Assembly (NCBI GenBank): GCA_020310875.1
Contig: CM035407.1
Span: 220,742,496 to 220,806,495 of the forward strand
From: Ceratopteris richardii
Taxonomy: Eukaryota; Streptophyta; Polypodiopsida; Polypodiales; Pteridaceae
DNA: 64,000 nt
Direction of reading: 5' to 3'
Shown here: one piece after another, positions 59,901 to 64,000 of the stretch
Layout of the letters: each line of letters starts with the position of its first letter
Numbering within the stretch: the stretch's first letter is position 1
The notes under the pieces: generated by a model
The model's database searches: none
What the model saw: the letters and a program-made list of their open reading frames with translations, nothing else
Told to the model about the DNA's origin: nothing
Position numbers and translations under genes: made by a program

Positions 59901-61711
59901 TAGCTACAGATTATTTGACGAAATGGGCTGAGGCCAAAGCTACTAGAAGAAATGATGCTCACACCACTGCTAGATTTTTGTATGAAAACATTATCACTAG
60001 ATTTGGACTACCAATTGAATTGGTAAGTGATAGGGGGACTCATTTTTTGAATCAGATCATAGAAAACATGACCAGTTATTTCATGATTAGTCACAATAAG
60101 TCAGCCCCATATCACCCACAAGCCAATGGGTTAGCAGAAAGTACTAATAAAGTACTTTGCAATGTATTGACCAAATTAGTCAACACAAACAGAAATGATT
60201 GGGATTATCAACTGAATCATGTTCTTTGGGCTTATAGAGTGGCATACAAAACGGCTTTAGGAACTACACCATTTAATTTGGTGTATGGCCAGAATGCGGT
60301 TTTACCCATGGAATTTCTTATTCCAACATTGAAGGTGGGTAGCCAATACAATTGGACAGGACATGAATTATCTGAGAGAGTCATAGACTTGGAAAAACTG
60401 GGAGCATCGAGACTCCAAGCAGTGATGAGTATATACACAAACAAGAAAAGACAAAAAGCTTATCATGATGTTCACATAAAAGATAAGGATCTACAAGAAG
60501 GAGACCTGGTCTTAGCTTACACAATCAAGGAACATCAGAAAAAGTTTCAGAAAAAAGGTCATGGGCCATATATCATACAACAGATAAGCAAGAGTGGAGC
60601 TATTCAGTTAGCCAATATTGATGGGGAAATCATGCCAAATTTCATAAGTGGATGTAGAGTGAAGAGGTATGAGTGCCCATTAACTACTGAGGAATGGAGA
60701 AGATTGCAAAAGGCCCAAAACAGGAAAAAAGAAGAAGAAAGTATTAGAAAGGAGGCTCAACTAGAAGCCAAAGAGAGAATTAGAAAATTGAAACAAGTGT
60801 GCTTATGTGAAAACACTCTAAAGCAAAAAGAACATTTGCCTTTGATTATGATGAACTATCAGAATGAAAACATAAGGGTTTTGATAGATTCAGGAGCTCA
60901 AGTGAATCTAATTAGCTCAGCCTTGATCAATAAGTTTAACCTTAAGAGAGCTGAAAGCAGAATTTTGATCAAAACCCTGGGAGGGAAAAGAATTCAGAGC
61001 ATATCTTCACTTTCTATTAAAGTTAAATTTAATAATGAATATATGGAGATAGATTGTGAAGAGTGGCCAGACCATTTAATGGCTGAAAAGCTGATTTTAG
61101 GGCAACCATGGCTCAAACAGGGTAAAGTCATCTTAAATTTTGAAAAAATGAAGCTTAATTTGACCATCAAAGACAAAAAGTTTTTAATGTTCTTTCTGAG
61201 TAATGAAGAGCAGGTAGTTCATATGGATGTTCATGACGAGCAGGTAGTTCATATGGATGTTCATGACCCAGATCTCGAAGTATTTACTTTCTCAATGAAG
61301 GACAGGAACATTTTGACAATACAAAGTGATCAAGCTTCATACACTCAAGACCAGCAAAAGACTGAAGAGGTAAAGGTGGATGAGGAGACAAAACAAAGAA
61401 GACTATTATTGCCAAAGTTGCAATATCAACAAAACAGAACAAAAGGAATATGGAAACAGGTCATGCATAGTTATGGCTCACCAAAACAGGAAATTAGAAC
61501 AAAATGGATATGGAAGCCAAAAAATGTCACAAAATGTTCATCCACAGAGCATGGATATTTCCATAACAGAAGAACAAATGGAGTAAAACATTACTGGGTG
61601 AAAAAATCAGAATTGGGTCAATGGAAGAAGGATAATCCACAATGGACCTATTTTTGGAATTTTGAAAATGACAAAAAAATATTTCCTTCTTTCCCCTTAG
61701 AAGAAAATTAG
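53912..61711 (+). CDS. Gag-pol polyprotein with two protease domains and two H2C2 modules, 2599 aa
   Basis: A single uninterrupted frame; a TGA directly before the ATG (53909-53911) fixes the start. Order by residue: gag capsid (about 195-365); zinc knuckles at C408-C420, C437-C451 (second Cys absent), C572-C584 and C597-C609, the full ones C-x2-C-x3-H-x4-C; protease 1 (D882-S-G, ILG at 954-956); acidic linker; RT (FLDGFSGYNQ with D1368, YVDD at 1430-1433); RNase H (D1576); H2C2 module 1 (H1781, H1788, C1819, C1822); module 2 (H1908, H1915, C1946, C1949); integrase core D1978, D2040, E2076; GPY motif G2218; protease 2 (D2326-S-G, LILG at 2394-2397); basic aromatic tail. No frameshift separates gag from pol. 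All key catalytic residues are present. Usual gypsy polyproteins are about 1500 residues, so this one is exceptionally long. Confidence 0.96.
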   Translation: MILRSGNKINSIPKQDLTRKEKEPGSNKRSERSLGQENNMENLNETNESIETGDFRNILKYMYTNRFGTYIYQDGMHKFLIRLRNLEIPLNITPVAQFKDGRYEDRQGCVYIFSQDPENSNDLGQCADKGPWEHNMGQPDIPRPNENYTNNEQNHGRRTHASPNPFDREPEGNNDFPLRRRPHWQPQGRMLRPYQVAKCMKNQYEGYSDPHAHAAEFRQLIRAEEVEDYKVQFEAFGLTLTGPALSWFIPLRKEMYLDIESFLEAFIGEFSKTGIKHSTATLIHSFKQQKEENVREAARRFKQYIDRCPREEVPSMAKQVSLFIEGLRSAQLRTLVYYRRCPDLAACVKEAIDLEDNRGQDLLAFDQPRSYEDKIPLAEELAQAIAKALEVSTKTNLINSRINTNKKCYICGENHLAQQCPYQKPQHLQDRKTLKYCTLERKWTNHTREDCFYNKQPVKERDYMAQRESGYTEQPRPVLGQQPPIPTNVVPVKYTPIDEGNSRFRSPYKEEYQWSEGHQEEWEDYEIREPELKALDLGNGKIEMDTATFMYITNNYMSNQKPQFKGGPKITCYRCGGEHFIRDCPQPPTFRIEGAYCKDCGREHLIKDCPKNPQKQQNTPNNIPLKTVKIMEQEELSDNDQIELNVITRAQAKQQGTIKEQSEGSTSKGKKNRQKGKWEKKRKVGKSLEEDNQEQTNSKHTSPQKTQNLSELGNSQSLDTLIKAYKGRIQEGPSPADHAMAYPIPDLEHERMLKCKQIIQETQLRLGEEDSSRRTFDQHEKTKTKENDKEGNPQITFQMILDEHCSITCHTTWENLLKQNPHLQNKMNKEETISGNLHSPTQELEELWYIPIDKIGGYCEGEEGNSTLKLQYEKHSAKAILDSGSGVAIMTKQTWEKWGRKELLPTKMRLQLADGHIEKPLGIWEKVIVDICGIEIEHTFAIVEFPQSTSYEIILGRPFMRQMQIVQDWGNDCLYLQNQGRITRVNLRNGHYCDISPREWYKIHQNQQESEESEREEQEEESAVWKCNILRNITNRKRKLRREDCVEEREIQDENYVPQQFKDEEFEPYGWNQILATMDLASEEYVGVEFQNEEGFDIFHIGIHMIGVSKREEDQNQEMILTEGKSQYLETVKAEDAIKDKISGKYKEHKHKEIERDQEKEKKEKEINRDQYFDVPANFKTYEVEDRLLLKMKPKREKKKGEAYDNEEQTKKIVITQEEGEERQIVIADDMTSQEEEALRNLAKNYRDVFAYSYKDLKGIDPKICEHKIPMTPDAKPSKQRHYTFNDKYSAKIKEEIDKLLAANFIYEIEYTEWISPIVVVPKKNGKLRVCINLKKVNAATIRDSYPLPITDHLLERVAGKEVYSFLDGFSGYNQVPIALEDQHKTAFSTEWGVYAFRVMPFGLTNAPATFQRLMCHIFKEFLRNVMEIYVDDLCTFSLKRQDHLQDLERIFRKCRTYRVCLNPEKCVFYVRQGRMLGHIVSKNGISTDEKKIKAIIELPRPTNVKELQTFMGHCGYYRKFVYKFADIAKPLYALITKFEWTEECDQAFETLKTCLVTAPILKTPQWDKIFHVHVDASNYALGCVLAQPIEGSKLDFPVAYASRQLNIAEKNYTTTEREGLGMIFAVKKYRHYLLANKFKFFVDHQALLYLVNKPCHTGRIVRWFLLLMEFEFEVVVRQGKTHLRADHLSRIQSKEPSSPIDDDLPDTYLFKVESVPEWSMSLIPLLTMGPCRSLANNTHLVLQSRNFMLLAGHLYHLNQSGILEYCTPEEEQHEYVRKAHCWNPCTHASTIVTLSNLNRMGVHWPNKIQDVERYIDNCQKCQTWQKSELITLYWFQKNPEWSGNIVEKLKRKEKRKQVIAGADSRNLQVISEEYQLIGEQLYKRGMDGYLRICVPEERYLEMLEMAHSGVAGGHFSSDRTAKLILYSGFWWPTLFPDARTYVKRCDVCQRVSQPNKRDNMPLIPLISARAFSKWGLDFIGPIHPPARQSHAEYILVATDYLTKWAEAKATRRNDAHTTARFLYENIITRFGLPIELVSDRGTHFLNQIIENMTSYFMISHNKSAPYHPQANGLAESTNKVLCNVLTKLVNTNRNDWDYQLNHVLWAYRVAYKTALGTTPFNLVYGQNAVLPMEFLIPTLKVGSQYNWTGHELSERVIDLEKLGASRLQAVMSIYTNKKRQKAYHDVHIKDKDLQEGDLVLAYTIKEHQKKFQKKGHGPYIIQQISKSGAIQLANIDGEIMPNFISGCRVKRYECPLTTEEWRRLQKAQNRKKEEESIRKEAQLEAKERIRKLKQVCLCENTLKQKEHLPLIMMNYQNENIRVLIDSGAQVNLISSALINKFNLKRAESRILIKTLGGKRIQSISSLSIKVKFNNEYMEIDCEEWPDHLMAEKLILGQPWLKQGKVILNFEKMKLNLTIKDKKFLMFFLSNEEQVVHMDVHDEQVVHMDVHDPDLEVFTFSMKDRNILTIQSDQASYTQDQQKTEEVKVDEETKQRRLLLPKLQYQQNRTKGIWKQVMHSYGSPKQEIRTKWIWKPKNVTKCSSTEHGYFHNRRTNGVKHYWVKKSELGQWKKDNPQWTYFWNFENDKKIFPSFPLEEN
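59015..59755 (+). other. Tandem H2C2 zinc-module duplication inside gag-pol
   Basis: Residues about 1702-1828 and 1829-1952 are two versions of one module. Each starts with a PEWS motif (VESVPEWSMSLIPLL and WFQKNPEWSGNIVEKL), then a short helical part with LYHLNQSG or LYKRGMDGYL, and ends with H-x6-H-x30-C-x2-C. The first His residues are 127 residues apart. Integrase normally has one such N-terminal zinc domain. Sequence identity between the two is low, so the duplication is old. The decayed elements at 1 and 30541 show the same pair. Confidence 0.85.
60840..61150 (+). other. Second retropepsin-like domain after integrase
   Basis: Residues about 2310-2413 of the polyprotein carry IRVLIDSGAQVNLISS (catalytic D2326), KTLGGKRIQ in the flap region, and EKLILGQPWL (G2397). 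The Asp-to-Gly distance (71) is close to that of protease 1 (D882 to G956, 74). The two protease domains differ in sequence outside these motifs, so this is not a recent tandem copy; one may derive from another element or a host retropepsin-like gene. Whether it cleaves is unknown. Confidence 0.82.
61208..61267 (+). repeat. Perfect in-frame 30-bp tandem duplication
   Basis: gagcaggtagttcatatgga plus tgttcatgac occurs twice exactly (61208-61237, 61238-61267) in the tail of gag-pol, adding ten residues (EQVVHMDVHD twice) without breaking the frame. No mismatch, so it is recent. Confidence 0.97.
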
Positions 61712-61729
61712 GAGGGGAAGGAAAGAAGA

Positions 61730-61765
<36 letters not shown>
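61712..61765 (+). other. Purine tract followed by A35 after gag-pol
   Basis: Directly after the gag-pol stop is ggaggggaaggaaagaagac (61711-61730), a polypurine-tract-like run, then 35 consecutive A residues (61731-61765). This is not followed by an LTR but by about 440 bp and a second ORF. It could be a second plus-strand priming site, or the scar of captured polyadenylated RNA. Confidence 0.85.
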
Positions 61766-61769
<4 letters not shown>

Positions 61770-62203
61770 GAAAAATATATTTTATTTTCTTGATTTTCTT
61801 TCTAAAATTAAAAAAACACAAAGCAAGATATAGGGAGGGAAAGAGTAACTTATTATGGAAAAAAGTTGTTTTGTCTTATTGTTGTTTAATTTTTGTGATC
61901 ATTTCTTTACCACTACTTTTTCAAGTTTCTTCATTAATTATCTTTTTTAGTATCATCTTCCTATTCAGGAATTGTTTTTTGAGCAAGGAAGTGACAATTG
62001 GAGAGAGCACATTAGATGTCTTGCTACACCTGTGTTGCTCACTTAAAATTGAGTCTCTTGGAAAAAGCAAAAATTGCTTGGAATTTGTCTTTCTTATTTT
62101 TTATATATGTCAGTAACATTCCAGAATAATATAGTATTTTCTAATGAAATCTTGTGACTCATGTGGGTGGAGTATTTTCTTTTCTGTTATATATAAATAC
62201 AGG
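61766..62203 (+). other. Inter-ORF spacer with splice-acceptor-like site
   Basis: AT-rich, no supported gene; a 108-codon frame at 61790-62116 is hydrophobic but has no homologue I recognise. The end has a pyrimidine-rich stretch (attttcttttctgttatata) and tacag ending at 62202, one base before the ATG of the next ORF; tatataaata here could alternatively be a TATA box. Confidence 0.5.
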
Positions 62204-63937
62204 ATGGTGAATACAAAGGAGTTGACAATCCATGACTTCAAAGCTGATTCAGTGACTTTGTCCAGAGGACATTGGTTTTTGGATAGTGATGCAGCTGAAG
62301 AACAAGTGGACTTAGAATCAGATGAAGACCAAGAAATCCCAGAAGCTGAACAAATAGCAAAAGAACTTAAAGAAATCCTGGGAGTAATAGGACAGCATAT
62401 CTTCACAGTAGCAGTGGGAGGATATAAGTACACTATGCTGTGCCAAGAATTTTACAAGTTTCAGAAAACTTCTGTCAACCTCAAGAGATGGAAAGCTGTG
62501 GGATTGCACAAGCTCTTAGAAGAACCTATTTTCTTTATTGACTTTGAAAGAGTAGCACAAGTGATGGGAAGCTTGGAGGAAGTGGGAAAAGGTAATGAGG
62601 CCTACTTCAGATGCAAAGTGAAGAATAAGGACAATCAGGAGGCAGGGATAGTTATCAAAGCAGAACATATCAGAGCCGCCTTACAGTTCTATCCAATGGG
62701 CACTAAACTGGACCAAAGCTTTGTCAAGAAGAACAAGGAGACTTACACTGGATATGTAAAGTTCACTGACTTCAAGGGAAGAGAAAATGAAGAATATGCT
62801 ATAAGAATGTTCTTGCAGTTCTTTTGTTTTCCGAAATTACCAAGGTACACCATGCCTCATAAGTCAGTAACTCTATTAATGTTCAATAACAAAGATAGAA
62901 CCAAGCCATTTGGGGTGATGGATGTCTCACCATACATCCATGAGCAGCTGAAGGAAGCAGCAAAACACTGGGAGCAGAAGAAAATCATGAATGGAGCTCA
63001 GTTTTTGACAAAAATCATTTATCATGTTCTAGGAATGGAAGAACAGTTAAAGTTAGCTCCTGAAGCACAGTACTTCAGAAATTTGATGTCAGGAATCAAA
63101 AGTCCCCCAAGGAAAGCACTTGGAAGAGAATCAGAAGGACAAACTCGCATGAGGGGAACAGGAATGAAGAGAAAAGTAATATCTGAAGAAGTGATTCCAG
63201 TAAAGAAAAGAAAGTTGGACCCCAGAAAAGTAGAATTAGAACAGGCAGAAGAAACAAGAGAGGAACAGGTGGCAGCACAGAAAAAGGTACAATCCTCCAG
63301 TGAACCTCATCCTCCGCAGACAAGTAAAGAACAGCTTTATACTTATCTCACTCAAGGAAACAGCAAAAGAGCCATATATGAGGCACAATATCAAAAAATG
63401 TTGGAAGATTTTTCATGCAAAGCTACCGATTGGATCCAAGAAGAGGTGGAGCACTATGAAGCATTGCATGAAGAAATGATGGCAGCCGAAACTGAAGAGA
63501 TATTTGTGAAGAAGGAGGTAGAATTGCTGGCATACTTCAAGGAGTTGCAAGGACCTCCAGAGGCCAGGACTACTGTGATAGTGAAAAAGAAGATGCCAAG
63601 GAAACCTGTTCAAAAGAAGAAGATGATAAAGAAAGGGAAAGGAAAAATGGAAGATGAACCTGTGATGAAAGAAATGAAACAAGTAATTACAAAAGAAACA
63701 CAGAAGCTAACCTCAGTGATGGAAGTATCAAAGCCTACAGAACAGGAAGTAGGAGGATCTTCACGATTCTCATCTGATTCAGATAGCGACATTGAGAGTT
63801 TTTTGTTAAAAAGTTTAAATTTGTCAATACCCAACACTCCCAATGTAACTGTACAGGCTGTGGAAAAAGTGAAGACACCTGAGGATTCAAGTAAGAAATC
63901 TCAAGAGAAGCAGACACAGGAGGAAATAGTTTCATAG
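62204..63937 (+). CDS. Downstream ORF of gypsy element in env-like position, unknown function
   Basis: 577 residues from the ATG at 62204 (an upstream in-frame ATG at 62144 would add 20 residues, but 62204 follows a splice-acceptor-like site). The N-terminal half (about residues 1-270) looks globular: ELKEILGVIGQHIF, FIDFERVAQVMGSL, HIRAALQFYPMGTKL, RMFLQFFCFPKLPRYTM. The rest is charged and probably helical or disordered, with a lysine-rich stretch (KKKMPRKPVQKKKMIKKGKG) that could be a nuclear signal, and a Ser/Asp-rich segment (SSRFSSDSDSDIESF). There is no signal peptide or transmembrane helix, so it does not look like a classical envelope. The overall style faintly recalls the plant-transposon-protein-like extra ORFs of some giant gypsy elements; I cannot confirm this. 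A TAG ends it at 63935-63937, but the same frame stays open to the window end. Confidence 0.75.
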   Translation: MVNTKELTIHDFKADSVTLSRGHWFLDSDAAEEQVDLESDEDQEIPEAEQIAKELKEILGVIGQHIFTVAVGGYKYTMLCQEFYKFQKTSVNLKRWKAVGLHKLLEEPIFFIDFERVAQVMGSLEEVGKGNEAYFRCKVKNKDNQEAGIVIKAEHIRAALQFYPMGTKLDQSFVKKNKETYTGYVKFTDFKGRENEEYAIRMFLQFFCFPKLPRYTMPHKSVTLLMFNNKDRTKPFGVMDVSPYIHEQLKEAAKHWEQKKIMNGAQFLTKIIYHVLGMEEQLKLAPEAQYFRNLMSGIKSPPRKALGRESEGQTRMRGTGMKRKVISEEVIPVKKRKLDPRKVELEQAEETREEQVAAQKKVQSSSEPHPPQTSKEQLYTYLTQGNSKRAIYEAQYQKMLEDFSCKATDWIQEEVEHYEALHEEMMAAETEEIFVKKEVELLAYFKELQGPPEARTTVIVKKKMPRKPVQKKKMIKKGKGKMEDEPVMKEMKQVITKETQKLTSVMEVSKPTEQEVGGSSRFSSDSDSDIESFLLKSLNLSIPNTPNVTVQAVEKVKTPEDSSKKSQEKQTQEEIVS

Positions 63938-64000
63938 ATAAGTGCCGAAGAAAAAAGAAGGTTGTTAAAAGGGAAGGCAAGAATGACAGAAGAGGAAAAC

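Larger units (their letters stand above)
50168..64000 (+). mobile_element. Young, very long Ty3/gypsy retrotransposon (3' end outside window)
   Basis: In order: 5' LTR (about 50168-50997), tRNA-Asp-type primer-binding site (51003-51020), a 2.9 kb leader with minisatellite, gag-pol (53912-61711), purine tract and A35 (61712-61765), and a downstream ORF (62204-63937). More than 13.8 kb is present without the 3' LTR. The uninterrupted 2599-codon frame shows recent activity. The primer-binding site is like that of Athila-type elements, but the integrase and the extra domains differ from the Athila members I know. It resembles the decayed element of the duplicated block in domain order but is a different family. 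Lineage placement needs an RT tree. Confidence 0.93.

Noticed and set aside
61790..62116. 108-codon hydrophobic frame as an envelope-like peptide
   Set aside because: Low-complexity AT-rich sequence, no signal-cleavage or furin-type site, and no counterpart in the decayed family.

Overview
The window is plant nuclear DNA made almost entirely of transposable elements. Ty3/gypsy and Ty1/copia LTR retrotransposons, L1-type LINE pieces, dispersed non-coding repeats and minisatellites fill it, and I found no convincing single-copy host gene. AT-rich sequence, many old decayed elements and one very long gypsy element suggest a large seed-plant genome, plausibly a gymnosperm; the species is inference only.

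Layout. (1) Positions 1-7863 and 30538-38440 are two copies of one ~7.9 kb block. Each holds, in the same order, the 3' half of a decayed gypsy element, its 3' LTR, a LINE scrap, a forward copia RT/RNase H relic, a single copia LTR, and a reverse copia relic. The shared junctions show a segmental duplication of an already decayed array. Copy B also keeps the gypsy gag, PR, RT and RNase H on its left (from about 25771) and the rest of the reverse copia element on its right (to 41418). (2) 7864-25770 holds a LINE endonuclease relic, a nearly complete reverse copia element (10075-15671), a cluster of related dispersed repeats, a gypsy gag relic and scrambled LINE pieces. (3) 41419-44957 has no recognisable gene. 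(4) 44973-48508 is a 5'-truncated reverse-strand LINE with a 14-bp target-site duplication. (5) 48892-49929 is a candidate inverted-repeat element carrying a perfect 29-bp hairpin and a tiny inverted LINE insertion with a 19-bp target-site duplication. (6) 50168 to the window end is a young gypsy element: 5' LTR, tRNA-Asp-type primer-binding site, a 2.9 kb repeat-rich leader, one uninterrupted 2599-codon gag-pol frame, a purine tract plus A35, and a second downstream ORF in the position where env-like genes lie. The 3' LTR is outside the window.

The most interesting system is this gypsy lineage. Its polyprotein has two retropepsin-like domains, one in the normal place before RT (catalytic D882) and a second after integrase (D2326). 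It also has two tandem zinc-binding (H2C2) modules before the integrase core, both with H-x6-H-x30-C-x2-C spacing and 127 residues apart. The decayed gypsy element in the duplicated block, a different family, shows the same architecture, so it belongs to the lineage and is not an accident of one copy. The leader carries a 29-bp self-complementary minisatellite with a 174-bp higher-order period and a palindromic TCGCGA motif recurring about every 150 bp. The downstream ORF follows a good splice-acceptor-like site.

All calls come from reading the sequence and recalled family motifs. No database search, alignment or structure prediction was run. Edges of decayed elements are approximate.
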